From Epilithonimonas mollis (GTDB lineage: Bacteria; Bacteroidota; Bacteroidia; Flavobacteriales; Weeksellaceae), in NCBI RefSeq assembly GCF_900142325.1, contig NZ_FRAM01000004.1, forward strand, positions 62,001 to 126,000: a DNA stretch of 64,000 bases. Reading direction: 5' to 3'. Below, piece by piece: positions 43,382-52,679 of this stretch (position 1 is the stretch's first letter; each line of letters begins with the position of its first letter). Both the position numbers and the translations under genes were made by a program. The notes under the pieces are model-generated. The model ran no database searches. It saw only the letters and a program-made list of their open reading frames with translations, and had not been told where the DNA came from.

Positions 43382-44452
43382 ATGATAATTCAAAAAACTT
43401 CAAACCCAAGAATTTCTTCATTTGATCCTAATAATTTCTCTTTCGGGAACACTTTTATAGATCATATGATTATTTGTGAATATGAGAACGGAAAATGGGG
43501 GGATCTTCAGCTGATTCCTTATGGACCAATAGGTTTTACCCCGGCAATGATGGGGGTTAATTATGGTCAGGCATGTTTTGAAGGAATGAAGGCATATAAA
43601 GATAAGGATGGTCAGGTTTTCCTTTTCCGTCCGGAAAAAAACTTTGAACGTATTAACAAATCTGCAAAAAGACTTGCAATTCCTGAAGTTTCTGAAGAAA
43701 TGTTCATAGAAGGACTGAAAGCTCTGGTAGATATTGACAGAGACTGGATTCCGCATGGAGAAGGCATGTCACTTTATCTGAGACCTTTGTTATTTGCAAC
43801 AGAAGAAGCATTAAAAGCGAGAATCTCGGAAAAATATATGTTTGCAATTGTGGCAACACCGGCGAAGAATTATTATACTGCACCAGTTTCTGTGAAAATT
43901 GCCGACCATTATTCCAGAGCGGCAAGTGGAGGTGTTGGCGCCGCAAAAGCTGCAGGAAATTATGCGGCTTCATTCTATCCTACACAACTGGCAATAGAAG
44001 AAGGCTACGAGCAGATCATCTGGACCGATGATTGTTCTCACGAATATTTTGAGGAAAGTGGAACAATGAATGTTTTTGTCCGAATCAATGATACAATCTA
44101 TACGCCTAAAACATCCGATAAAATCCTGGACGGTGTTACAAGAGACAGCTTTATAAAACTTGCAAAGAAAAGAGGTATCGAGGTTGTTATTGGTGACGTG
44201 AAAGTTTCTGATGTGATAGAAGCACAGAAAAACGGATCTTTGAAAGAAGTCTGGGGTGTTGGTACAGCTGTTGTTACTAGCATTTTTCAGGCACTTGGTT
44301 ATCAGGGTGAGCATCTTTTATTACCGCAACTATCAGAGGGAGAAAGCTTTGCAGCCATGTTAAAAAATGATTTGGTTGACATACAGACCAACAATTCAGA
44401 AGACCCTTTCGGATGGAGAGTTATGGTAGAAGAACATGTTTATAGTATGTAA
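43382..44452 (+). CDS. ilvE: branched-chain amino acid aminotransferase
   Basis: This PLP enzyme interconverts branched-chain 2-oxo acids and Val, Leu or Ile. The 356-aa class-IV aminotransferase shows GMKAYKDKDGQVFLFRPEKNFERINKSAKRL, the PLP Lys in GVGAAKAAGNYAAS, and YFEESGTMNVFV followed by TPKTSDKILDGVTRDS, all typical of BCAT. It is monocistronic: promoter just upstream, terminator just downstream. Confidence 0.95.
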   Translation: MIIQKTSNPRISSFDPNNFSFGNTFIDHMIICEYENGKWGDLQLIPYGPIGFTPAMMGVNYGQACFEGMKAYKDKDGQVFLFRPEKNFERINKSAKRLAIPEVSEEMFIEGLKALVDIDRDWIPHGEGMSLYLRPLLFATEEALKARISEKYMFAIVATPAKNYYTAPVSVKIADHYSRAASGGVGAAKAAGNYAASFYPTQLAIEEGYEQIIWTDDCSHEYFEESGTMNVFVRINDTIYTPKTSDKILDGVTRDSFIKLAKKRGIEVVIGDVKVSDVIEAQKNGSLKEVWGVGTAVVTSIFQALGYQGEHLLLPQLSEGESFAAMLKNDLVDIQTNNSEDPFGWRVMVEEHVYSM

Positions 44453-44480
44453 GAATTAAATTGTATATAAATTGAAAATA

Positions 44481-44510
44481 AAAACCGGAAAATTGCTTCC
44501 GGTTTTTATT
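44481..44510 (+). terminator. terminator after ilvE
   Basis: AAAACCGGAA, loop AATTGC, TTCCGGTTTT then TATTTTT. Confidence 0.85.
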
Positions 44511-44583
44511 TTTGGATACTTATTAAATGTTTTAAAATTCTTATTTTCGCAAAAGTTTTCTGAGATACAGAAGATTGATTAAT

Positions 44584-45093
44584 ATGAATAAATTATTTTA
44601 TATCACCTTTTTAGCGCTTGTGGTTTCCTGTGCCAAGCAAACACCTGTACAGCCTGAAGGGCAGTTTTTGTCTGAAAGTGAAATGGAAGACTCCAAAAAT
44701 CGCTCAAAAGATCTGAACAACTTGGAAAGAGCCCAGATAGAGGATTGGATAAATGCTCAGAATATAAAATATTATCCAATGGGAATGAACTATTGGATAA
44801 ATGTAGAAAACCTCGAGAAAAGGCCCCGGAAAAATAATGGTGAGAGAATCTCTTATCAGTATCATATTTATGACTTTGACAGAACTAGGCTTTATGATGT
44901 GCCTGTAGAAAATATAAATGTGGAGTTCGGGCATTTTAAAGAACTGGATGCTGTGGAAGATGCCGTCCGATATCTCAAAAAAGGAGAGGAGGCTGAACTT
45001 CTTATTCCTTCTGTATTGGCCTTCGGAACTTATGGTGACGGTAAAAAAATATCGAATGACATGCCGCTTATCATCAAAGTAAAAGTATTGTAA
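44584..45093 (+). CDS. gldI: GldI-like gliding-motility lipoprotein with FKBP-type isomerase fold
   Basis: This 169-aa lipoprotein starts at ATG 44584; an in-frame TTG lies three codons earlier. The signal peptide FYITFLALVVSC is followed by a spacer and an FKBP-like domain of about 90 residues ending YLKKGEEAELLIPSVLAFGTYGDGKKISNDMPLIIKVKVL. It is related to GldI, a peptidyl-prolyl isomerase required for gliding in Flavobacterium. It stands directly upstream of a second, double-domain isomerase. Whether this organism glides is not shown by the window. The assignment as GldI rests on domain and lineage. Confidence 0.8.
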   Translation: MNKLFYITFLALVVSCAKQTPVQPEGQFLSESEMEDSKNRSKDLNNLERAQIEDWINAQNIKYYPMGMNYWINVENLEKRPRKNNGERISYQYHIYDFDRTRLYDVPVENINVEFGHFKELDAVEDAVRYLKKGEEAELLIPSVLAFGTYGDGKKISNDMPLIIKVKVL

Positions 45094-45112
45094 AAAATAA
45101 CGATTATATAAA

Positions 45113-46210
45113 ATGAAAAAAATTATAGCACTTTCTATAACATTATTAACATTATTAAACTGTAAAACATTGGAAATAGACAAAGACACTTACAAAAGCC
45201 TGCCAGACGGACTTTATGGAAATTTTGTAACCAGCAAAGGTGAAATCCTTGTAAAATTCGAGGATGAAAAATCACCGGTAACTGTAGCTAATTTCGTAGG
45301 ATTGGCAGAAGGAAAAATCGAAAATAAATCTAAGAAAAAAGGGGAACCATTTTATGATGGGACAATTTTTCACAGGGTTATCAAAGATTTTATGATCCAG
45401 GGCGGAGATCCTCAGGGAACAGGAATGGGAGATCCGGGCTATAAATTCGATGATGAGAAAAATGATCTTCAGCATACCGGAAAAGGAATTCTTTCAATGG
45501 CTAATTCTGGTCCTAACACCAACGGTTCTCAGTTTTTCATCACCGAAGTGGCAACACCATGGCTGGACGGCAGACATACTATTTTCGGAAAAGTAATCAA
45601 AGGTGAAGCTGTTATCGATTCTATCGCAAATGTTGAAAAAGGAGCACAGGATAAACCAAAAACAGATATTGTTCTCAATAAAGTAGCAGTTTTCGCAAAA
45701 GGTAATGCCTATAACCATTATGATGCTGCTAAAATTTTCTCTGAAGGAAAATCTAAAATTCAGGACAAAAACAAAGTATATCTGGCGAAAGAAGAAGAGG
45801 AGAAAGCTAAAAAACAAAAGGAATTCGCAGAAAATCAGGAAAGATTGGTCAATGAAATGAAAGCTGGAATGCAGTCCACAGCGTCCGGATTATATTACAA
45901 AATCACCAAAAATTCTACAGGTGCCACTCCGACAGCAGGCCAGACAGTATCTGTACATTATGCAGGAAAACTGATCAATGGTGAAGAATTTGACAATTCT
46001 TTCAAAAGAGGACAACCGATTGACATTCCAATTGGTGTGGGTCAGGTGATCAAAGGCTGGGATGAAGGGATTCTTCTGCTAAAAGAAGGAGAAGCTGCAA
46101 CATTGCTGATTCCGCCTGCTTTAGGATACGGTGAAAGAGGAGCAGGAGGCGTCATTCCACCAAATTCCTGGTTGGTTTTCGATGTTGAACTGGTAAAAAT
46201 CGCAAAATAA
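45113..46210 (+). CDS. dual peptidyl-prolyl isomerase lipoprotein (cyclophilin-FKBP fusion)
   Basis: This 365-aa lipoprotein (lipobox LLNC) carries two different proline isomerase folds in one chain. Cyclophilin lies at about residues 38-200 (VTVANFVGLAEG, GTIFHRVIKDFMIQGGDPQGTG, SMANSGPNTNGSQFFIT, LDGRHTIFGKV). A Lys/Glu-rich helical linker follows, then FKBP at about 270-365 (VSVHYAGKLINGEEFDNSFKRGQP, VIKGWDEGILLLKEGEAATLLIPPALGYGERGAGGVIPPNSWLVFDVEL). Known as a dual-family immunophilin arrangement. It follows the gldI-like gene by 20 bp, suggesting an operon devoted to folding periplasmic or outer-membrane proteins. Confidence 0.93.
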   Translation: MKKIIALSITLLTLLNCKTLEIDKDTYKSLPDGLYGNFVTSKGEILVKFEDEKSPVTVANFVGLAEGKIENKSKKKGEPFYDGTIFHRVIKDFMIQGGDPQGTGMGDPGYKFDDEKNDLQHTGKGILSMANSGPNTNGSQFFITEVATPWLDGRHTIFGKVIKGEAVIDSIANVEKGAQDKPKTDIVLNKVAVFAKGNAYNHYDAAKIFSEGKSKIQDKNKVYLAKEEEEKAKKQKEFAENQERLVNEMKAGMQSTASGLYYKITKNSTGATPTAGQTVSVHYAGKLINGEEFDNSFKRGQPIDIPIGVGQVIKGWDEGILLLKEGEAATLLIPPALGYGERGAGGVIPPNSWLVFDVELVKIAK

Positions 46211-46231
46211 TTTTGAAATAAATTGATGAAG

Positions 46232-46262
46232 AACGGAGCAAATTAATTTTGCTCCGTTTTTT
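46232..46262. terminator. bidirectional terminator
   Basis: AACGGAGCAAA, loop TTAAT, TTTGCTCCGTT then TTTT. It reaches the stop codon of the convergent heme oxygenase gene. Confidence 0.85.
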
Positions 46263-46797
46263 ATGCTAATAACTGGTAGGCTTTTTTTGCTCCGTTTATA
46301 CAATCTTCATAAGCATCTTCCGATATCTTTTCGTCTATGATGGCTTTAAATTCCTGCCAGAAAAAGCCTGTATTTTCACCATAGACTCCGAAATAATTGA
46401 ATTCAATATTTTCAAATTCCTGATTTTTTCTGAGTTGCTTTGCAATGACATTTCCGCCAAGTGTAGAACCTTCAATCACATATAGTGCACCGAAGGCTTC
46501 GGCTTCATTATCAAGATTTTGAATTGGACTTTCTGCAGGCATATCAATGTTTAACTTTGATAAATCTGTTTTCAGTGCTTCAATCTTGCTTCTTTCTTCC
46601 AAATTCAGTTCAGAATAATTTTTAAGATGCTCACGAATCTGTGGCTCGTATCTGCTGATCAGTTTATAATTATGTGTGAGTAATTTTTTATAATCATCAA
46701 GCGAATATGATTTGTCAAAAATCTTCTGTGACTGTAATTTCGCTTCGGTTTCATCGTGTTGTTCTTTTGTTTTTTCTTTAAGAATTGAGGAAATCAT
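46261..46797 (-). CDS. bphO: biliverdin-producing heme oxygenase (bacteriophytochrome-linked)
   Basis: It opens heme to biliverdin, iron and CO. The 178-aa helical protein has the proximal heme His14 in KTKEQHDETE and the distal-helix glycine-rich segment YVIEGSTLGGNVIAKQL, and a C-terminal FFWQEFKAIID. It overlaps the phytochrome kinase gene by 20 bp, so translation is coupled and the biliverdin made here is the natural chromophore supply. Electron donor not adjacent. Symbol by association with the phytochrome gene. Confidence 0.92.
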   Translation of the reverse strand: MISSILKEKTKEQHDETEAKLQSQKIFDKSYSLDDYKKLLTHNYKLISRYEPQIREHLKNYSELNLEERSKIEALKTDLSKLNIDMPAESPIQNLDNEAEAFGALYVIEGSTLGGNVIAKQLRKNQEFENIEFNYFGVYGENTGFFWQEFKAIIDEKISEDAYEDCINGAKKAYQLLA

Positions 46798-48979
46798 AAT
46801 TCGGTTTTTGAAATTTTAGAATAAATGTTGTTCCTTTTCCCGCTTCACTTTCATAGCTTATTTTTCCTCCCATTTTCTCCATCAGATGGTGCACAATGCT
46901 GAGACCAACACCATTGCCGTAAAACGCCTTGGCATTATTCATTCTGCTGAAGATTTTAAACATTTTGTTAGAATCTTTTTTATCGATTCCGATTCCATTA
47001 TCAGAGATTTTATAGATCACAAGGTTTTCTTCCACTTCACCCACGATTCTGACCCTCGGTCTTTCAGATTTGGAAGAATATTTCACAGCATTTCCTATAA
47101 CGTTTCCAAAAACCTGGTAAACCATTGTCTTATCTCCCAAGACTTCCGGCGTATTTTGTATAACAATATCTGTATCAGGTGATTCGAAACTTATTTTCGA
47201 ATCTTCCACGAGCTTACTTATCAGGGATTCTACTTCCACACTTCTCAGTTCGATTTCGGATTTTTTGATCTTGCTGAGTTCCAGTACATTCCGGATCATA
47301 TCACTCATGCTATCAACCTGTGTGATAATATTATCGAGAGTTTTTTGCATATTTTCCGGATCTGGAACTCTTTTCGCAAGTTGAGCATTGAGCTTTATAA
47401 CCGTAAGAGGCGTATTCAGATCATGAGAAATCGTATGGGAAAAAGAATCCAGCTCAGCATTCAGCTCTTTTAATTGATTATTCAGCTCCTGGATCTTTGA
47501 TGATTTTGTATGAGATGCTTTCAGAATGATGGAAGTAATCCATTTTGCTGATTCTATTTCCTTAATCTTCCACGGCATTGAAGTTCCTTTCACATATTCT
47601 TTCCAGACCTCGAAGGATTTTCTTGGAGAGAATTTGATAATCTCAACACCATCTTTTATTTCCGAAATGGTTTCTTTTTCAGGTTTTCCGGCCCATTTTA
47701 TTTTTTGACCTTGTTCCTTTCTAAGCCAGATCAGCATATCCGAAGTATTGTTTCCCAATACACTGATGATAATTCCACAGCTTCTTTCCGGACCTTCAAG
47801 ATCAGTCAGGACGTTGCAGAATGCATTTGAGATATAGATATTTTCTTCAAAATCCTTATTATTTTCGCGACTCCAGTCTATTATTTTTTCAATGTCAGAA
47901 TTGCTGGGGATATTTCCTGCTGTCAGTATTTCATTATTGATTTTAATAATAAGTCCGTCTGCATCACAAGTACTCATAATATCAACAATATTATTTTCCA
48001 ATGCTTTCCCAAAACTTTCTTCATTCAGAAGATTCTGACGTAGCGTGATATTATTGAGATTGATCCTTTGATATTCCTGAAGGGTTTCCAAGGATCTGTA
48101 GGAAGCAAATGCATTGGCAGAGGTTCTGGTCAGTGTTTCTACCAGTAACCTTGACTGCAGATCCAGATGCTTTGGCAAAGCATTCTGGCACGCGACCATT
48201 CCCCATAACTCTCCATTGACAATAATTGAAGTGCTGAAGCTGGATTCCACATGCGCATTTTTAAGATACTGTATATGGACCGGAGACGATGCTCTTGTTA
48301 CACTATATGTAAGGTCGATTTCTTCCTTAGGTACGATGCCGACAATAGGATAGGTTTTCCCGGAAACATGAGAAGTGATTCTAACAGGATTCTTGAGATA
48401 AAGTGCTCTTGCCTGTGCAGGAATGTCGGATTCCGGATAATGGAGATGCAAATAACTTTCTAGGTTTGGCTTGACCAGTTCTTCAATAACCTGGCCGCTG
48501 CCATCGTAGTGAAACTGATAGATCATTACGCGGTCAAAATCGATAATCTCCTGAACTTCTTTCAGCAAGATTTTCCATATATTTTCATCAACAGAATTCC
48601 TGAGAATATTCTGAATTGATGCATATTCTTTATTGATTTTATGATTAGGAAGAACTTTTTCTATTTCGAAAAAGACAAGTCCATTATTGGTATGGATGCT
48701 TAAAGTATATTCCTTGTTTTCAAAACTAAAATGCTGTACCGCAAGAATCTCGTTATCAGAATAGTTTTCCCAGTTAACATCAATAGCCAGCTGGCTAAAA
48801 AATGAACGGATCTCTTTCCCAAGCAGTAAAGCCGGATCTATAGAAAATAGTTCTACGATATTCTCGCTGTAAAAAGCGATTTTGGAATCCTTGACGCCAA
48901 TTAGATACCCATATTCCTGAACAGAGCCACAGATATGAATAGGTTCTTGGTCACAGTTAACATATTCTTTCGGATACAT
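46778..48979 (-). CDS. bphP: bacteriophytochrome sensor histidine kinase with altered chromophore pocket
   Basis: This is a red/far-red photoreceptor kinase of 733 aa. PAS: candidate biliverdin-binding Cys9 in NCDQEPIHICG. GAF: YPESDIPAQARALYLKNPVR. PHY: WAGKPEKE and the tongue motif FSPRKSFEVWKEYV. HisKA: phospho-acceptor His519 in FSHTISHDLNTPL. ATPase: GNVIGNAVKYSS, DNGIGID, GNGVGLSIVHHL. Two departures are seen: the usual ACHH of the GAF domain reads ACQN (Gln265, Asn266), and the PAS QPHG reads QEYG. It is followed by bphO with overlap. No response regulator lies nearby. Confidence 0.92.
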   Translation of the reverse strand: MYPKEYVNCDQEPIHICGSVQEYGYLIGVKDSKIAFYSENIVELFSIDPALLLGKEIRSFFSQLAIDVNWENYSDNEILAVQHFSFENKEYTLSIHTNNGLVFFEIEKVLPNHKINKEYASIQNILRNSVDENIWKILLKEVQEIIDFDRVMIYQFHYDGSGQVIEELVKPNLESYLHLHYPESDIPAQARALYLKNPVRITSHVSGKTYPIVGIVPKEEIDLTYSVTRASSPVHIQYLKNAHVESSFSTSIIVNGELWGMVACQNALPKHLDLQSRLLVETLTRTSANAFASYRSLETLQEYQRINLNNITLRQNLLNEESFGKALENNIVDIMSTCDADGLIIKINNEILTAGNIPSNSDIEKIIDWSRENNKDFEENIYISNAFCNVLTDLEGPERSCGIIISVLGNNTSDMLIWLRKEQGQKIKWAGKPEKETISEIKDGVEIIKFSPRKSFEVWKEYVKGTSMPWKIKEIESAKWITSIILKASHTKSSKIQELNNQLKELNAELDSFSHTISHDLNTPLTVIKLNAQLAKRVPDPENMQKTLDNIITQVDSMSDMIRNVLELSKIKKSEIELRSVEVESLISKLVEDSKISFESPDTDIVIQNTPEVLGDKTMVYQVFGNVIGNAVKYSSKSERPRVRIVGEVEENLVIYKISDNGIGIDKKDSNKMFKIFSRMNNAKAFYGNGVGLSIVHHLMEKMGGKISYESEAGKGTTFILKFQKPNYDFLNS

Positions 48980-49122
48980 AAATAATAATTAGTAAAAATA
49001 TATCTTTAAATTTTTGACGAGTAAAGATAAAGATAATAATGAACTAAAGTTAATTTAATTGATTATGAAAACAAATTTCGTATTATGGATCTGTAATGAT
49101 TTGAGTATCATATAGAAATTTT

Positions 49123-49154
49123 TAAAGAAAAAAAAGACAGCAAATTGCTGTCTT
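49123..49154 (-). terminator. terminator after DUF1015 gene
   Basis: AAGACAGC, loop AAATT, GCTGTCTT, with the A-rich left side giving a long T-run on the minus strand. Confidence 0.8.
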
Positions 49155-49175
49155 CAAAAAATTATTATTGTAGAA

Positions 49176-50417
49176 TTATTTCATATCATACATGATTAGT
49201 GCTGTAATCAGCTTTGGTTCGATCAAAGTACATTTCGGCGGCATTTTAATCTCCATATCAGAGATTTTCAAGAGGTCTGTAAAACTTATAGGATAAATTC
49301 CGAATCCGACTTTATATTCGCCACTATCCACTTTTTCCTTCAGCTCGATGATGCCATTGATATCCGAAGTTCCTTTCAGATAAGTAATCTTATCCGTGTG
49401 CTTGGCATTTTCGATTCCGAGGATATTTTCGAAAATATATTTGTTCACCAAGTGATGATCCAGATCGTTTTCATTTTTATAAGTTTCACGCATCGTATGC
49501 TTTACATGTAAACTGTAAAATCTGCCACCAAGATACATACTGATATGGAATTTTTGGGAAGGGAAGTAAGGCGCTTCGCCTTTATCATGAATTTGAAAAT
49601 CTTCTGCTAGTTTTTCAAGAAAATCTTCATCGGAAAGCCCATTAAGATCTTTAAGAAGACGATTATAATCGTTGATTTTTATAGACTGATTGGAAACAAT
49701 AAAACTGAAAACAAAGTTGTAATGTTCCGTTCCGTGAGAACGTTTGTATTTGTCCCGTTGCTTTTTCGCATATTCAGCAACAGAACCGATCCTGTGATGC
49801 CCGTCTGCGATATAAAACGAATCAATGGGGTCAAGAACTTCCTTAAATTGCTGAAGTTTCAGCCGGTTATCTATTCTCCATATTTTATGACGCACACCTT
49901 TGTCATCAGTATAGTTGATGATGGGAACATTTTTTTGTTCGTGGTTCATCAGCAGTTCTACCTTCGAGTTGGAATGATAGGTCAGAAGAACCGGCTCAGC
50001 CTGCACACCAACTTTCTCAAGATAATGTGCCATTTTCATTCTTCTTTCCGTGATGGTGGATTCATGCTTTTTGATTTTTCCCTCCCAGAAATCATCCACA
50101 CTCACAAGTCCCATCAATCCGCGAAAACTTGTTTTATCGGGTAAAGTCTGTTCGTAAAGATAATAAGCAGAGTCGTCCTGCGCTAGTTTTTTATCTTGCA
50201 ATAATTCTTCAAAATTAGACCGGATTTTTCTCAGATTTCTGTCTACATCTTTTGACTTGCTTACCACAGCCGGCTTGATCATCTGGATATAAGAATCCTC
50301 TACGTGAGCTTTTTTATTGATCTCCTCCTGAGTAAAATTATCCAAAGAATAGGTAGGGAAAACCTCGATGAAATCAAGATTGGGTCTTATTCCTCTAAAT
50401 GGTTTAAATACAGGCAT
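49176..50417 (-). CDS. DUF1015 family protein, serine-biosynthesis neighbour
   Basis: This 413-aa cytoplasmic protein is recognised by FKPFRGIRPN at the N-terminus and the family hallmark YIADGHHRIGSVAEYAKKQR, with HHLVNKYIFENILGI near residue 320. The reaction is unknown to me. In many bacteria this family sits next to serA and serC, as here: serA ends 3 bp upstream of its start. That conserved neighbourhood suggests a role linked to serine or phosphoserine metabolism, but it is only inference. Confidence 0.88.
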   Translation of the reverse strand: MPVFKPFRGIRPNLDFIEVFPTYSLDNFTQEEINKKAHVEDSYIQMIKPAVVSKSKDVDRNLRKIRSNFEELLQDKKLAQDDSAYYLYEQTLPDKTSFRGLMGLVSVDDFWEGKIKKHESTITERRMKMAHYLEKVGVQAEPVLLTYHSNSKVELLMNHEQKNVPIINYTDDKGVRHKIWRIDNRLKLQQFKEVLDPIDSFYIADGHHRIGSVAEYAKKQRDKYKRSHGTEHYNFVFSFIVSNQSIKINDYNRLLKDLNGLSDEDFLEKLAEDFQIHDKGEAPYFPSQKFHISMYLGGRFYSLHVKHTMRETYKNENDLDHHLVNKYIFENILGIENAKHTDKITYLKGTSDINGIIELKEKVDSGEYKVGFGIYPISFTDLLKISDMEIKMPPKCTLIEPKLITALIMYDMK

Positions 50418-50420
50418 ATA

Positions 50421-51377
50421 TTATAATTGGGCTTTTATTTTAATAATCTGTTGTGCCAGCTCTTCGCCGATCCTGTTTTGAGCATCTATCGTATTTCCGC
50501 CAACATGCGGAGACAATGACAGCGCAGGATTCATCAGGATTTCCAGTTCCGGTTTTGGTTCTTTTTCGAAAACATCGAGTGCTGCGCCGGCAACCTTTCC
50601 GTTTTCTATAGCATCGATGAGTGCCACTTCATTGATGATACCACCTCTGGCTGTGTTAGCAATGTAGACACCATCTTTCATCTGCTCCAGTTCTTTGTAG
50701 TCTATCAGATAGTCTTTGGTCTTGCCGATATTCATCGTAATGAAATCCGAATTTTTTAAAACCTCATCTAAAGTTACCGATTTAATTTCAAAATTCAACG
50801 ACTGATTATCGAAAAAAGTGAGCTGAATATTCTCAGTTTTGGACGTTCTGTTGTAAGCCAGTATTTTCATTCCCAGAGAGATACCGATCTTAATGACTTC
50901 GATACCGATATTTCCCATTCCGATAACACCAAGTGTCTTGCCGGAAAGCTCCACAGCGTTCTGATATGATTTTTTAAGTGCATTGAATTTTGTTTCCCCT
51001 TCCAGCGGCATCAGTCTGTTGCTGTCGTGAAGACATCTTGCCAGGGAAAAGAAGTGCGCAAAGACTAATTCTGCAACAGATTTACAGGAAGCCTTGGGGG
51101 TGTTGATGATATAAATACCTTTATCAATGGCATATTCCACATCGATATTATCCATCCCGATTCCGCCACGTCCGATGATTTTCAGATTCGGGCATTCGTC
51201 AATCAGGTTTTTCCTTACTTGGGTTGCGCTTCTTACCAATAGAACATCCACTTGATTATCATTGATGAAGCTGCTCAGATGTTCCGGAGATACTCTGGTT
51301 TCCAAAACGGTGATATCCGAATCTTTCAGAAGCTGAACTCCCTTTCCGGAGATTCCATCATTGGCTAATACAATCAT
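50421..51377 (-). CDS. serA: D-3-phosphoglycerate dehydrogenase-like 2-hydroxyacid dehydrogenase
   Basis: It oxidises 3-phosphoglycerate in the first step of serine synthesis. The 318-aa NAD-dependent D-2-hydroxyacid dehydrogenase has LKIIGRGGIGMDNIDVEYA, LGVIGMGNIGIEVIKIGISLGM (nucleotide site), NTARGGIINEVAL and SLSPHVGGNT with the catalytic His. It lacks the C-terminal ACT domain found in long SerA enzymes, so serine feedback through that domain is absent. Context with serC and the DUF1015 gene supports the SerA role. A terminator separates it from serC. Confidence 0.9.
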   Translation of the reverse strand: MIVLANDGISGKGVQLLKDSDITVLETRVSPEHLSSFINDNQVDVLLVRSATQVRKNLIDECPNLKIIGRGGIGMDNIDVEYAIDKGIYIINTPKASCKSVAELVFAHFFSLARCLHDSNRLMPLEGETKFNALKKSYQNAVELSGKTLGVIGMGNIGIEVIKIGISLGMKILAYNRTSKTENIQLTFFDNQSLNFEIKSVTLDEVLKNSDFITMNIGKTKDYLIDYKELEQMKDGVYIANTARGGIINEVALIDAIENGKVAGAALDVFEKEPKPELEILMNPALSLSPHVGGNTIDAQNRIGEELAQQIIKIKAQL

Positions 51378-51489
51378 TTTGTTTAATTCAAAAAATCCTT
51401 TAGTTAATGGCTTTTTCTCAATTTGTTTGAGTTAAATTCGAGGTTGGCTAAGATACAACTTTTTCTCTGAATTAACATTAATTTAACAA

Positions 51490-51519
51490 AAAAAACGTCT
51501 TCAAATCCATGAAGACGTT
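51490..51519 (-). terminator. terminator after serC
   Basis: AACGTCTTCA, loop AATCCA, TGAAGACGTT, preceded on the plus strand by eight A residues that give the T-run on the minus strand, downstream of the serC stop codon. Confidence 0.85.
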
Positions 51520-51542
51520 ATGATTTATTACGAGAAAAGTAC

Positions 51543-52598
51543 TTAAAGGCTTTTCATCACATCCACCAGAACCTGCACGCTTTCTATTGGCATGGCATTA
51601 TAGATACTCGCTCTGTAGCCTCCTACACTTCTGTGCCCGTTAAGTCCGCTGATTCCTGCTGTCTTCCATGCTTTATCAAAAGCTTCCTGTTTAGATTCGT
51701 CTGTCAGAGTGAAAGTCGCATTCATGAAAGAACGGTCTTCCACAGCTGCTACACCTTGGAAATTCGGGTTGCTGTCAATTTCGTCATAAAGCAATTTTGC
51801 CTTGGCATTATTTTTCTCTTCTGCTGCTGCGATTCCGCCATTCTCTTCAAGGAACTTTAATGTCAGATAAGACGCATAAACTGCAAAAACAGGAGGCGTA
51901 TTAGACATCGATTCTTTATCAATATGAACCGAATAATCCAGATATGTAGGGATCTTTCTTCCTGTTTTGCCCAGAATTGATTTTTTAACGACCACAAGAG
52001 TAGCACCTGCAGGACCCATATTTTTCTGCGCACCGGCATAGATAAGATCAAACTGAGAAAAATCCAGCTCTCTGCTGAAGATATCAGACGACATATCACA
52101 AACCATCAGTGTATCTACCTTTGGAAAAGTTTTCATCTGGGTTCCAAAAATCGTGTTGTTGGAAGTGCAGTGGAAATAATCGTATTCCGAACCAACGGTA
52201 TAATCTTTCGGAATGTAGGAATAGTTGGATTCTTTCGAAGATGCTACTACGTCTACATTTCCTATATTTTTCGCTTCTTTGATTGCGCCGGACGCCCATG
52301 TTCCCGTATCCGTGTAGGCTGCTTTGCCGTCTACCGAGAGCAGATTAAAAGGAACCATCAGAAACTGAAGGCTGGCACCGCCTTGCAGATAAAGCACTTC
52401 ATAATCATCGCCAAGCTTCATCAGTCTTTTTACAATCGCACGGGCTTCATCCATCACTGCTACGAATTCTTTGCTTCGGTGTGAGATCTCCAAAATGGAA
52501 AGCCCCATGCCGTTGAAGTCAAGAATGGCTTCTGATGCTTTCCGGAAAACTTCCTGAGGAAGGATGCTTGGTCCTGCGCTGAAATTATGTTTTTTCAT
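51543..52598 (-). CDS. serC: phosphoserine aminotransferase
   Basis: This PLP enzyme makes phosphoserine from 3-phosphohydroxypyruvate. The 351-aa protein begins KKHNFSAGPSILPQEV; YLQGGASLQFLMVPFNL and YAGAQKNMGPAGATLVVV, with the PLP Lys in QKN, are diagnostic, and the end GHRSVGGYRASIYNAMP carries the substrate Arg. It lies upstream of serA but appears to be on its own transcript because of the terminator between them. Confidence 0.96.
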   Translation of the reverse strand: MKKHNFSAGPSILPQEVFRKASEAILDFNGMGLSILEISHRSKEFVAVMDEARAIVKRLMKLGDDYEVLYLQGGASLQFLMVPFNLLSVDGKAAYTDTGTWASGAIKEAKNIGNVDVVASSKESNYSYIPKDYTVGSEYDYFHCTSNNTIFGTQMKTFPKVDTLMVCDMSSDIFSRELDFSQFDLIYAGAQKNMGPAGATLVVVKKSILGKTGRKIPTYLDYSVHIDKESMSNTPPVFAVYASYLTLKFLEENGGIAAAEEKNNAKAKLLYDEIDSNPNFQGVAAVEDRSFMNATFTLTDESKQEAFDKAWKTAGISGLNGHRSVGGYRASIYNAMPIESVQVLVDVMKSL

Positions 52599-52679
52599 TT
52601 TTATTAAGTAATTAGGGTGTTAGGGATAGGGTATAGGATTTTTAAAAGCCACGAGCTTGTGGCTAATGGCTTCAATTTT

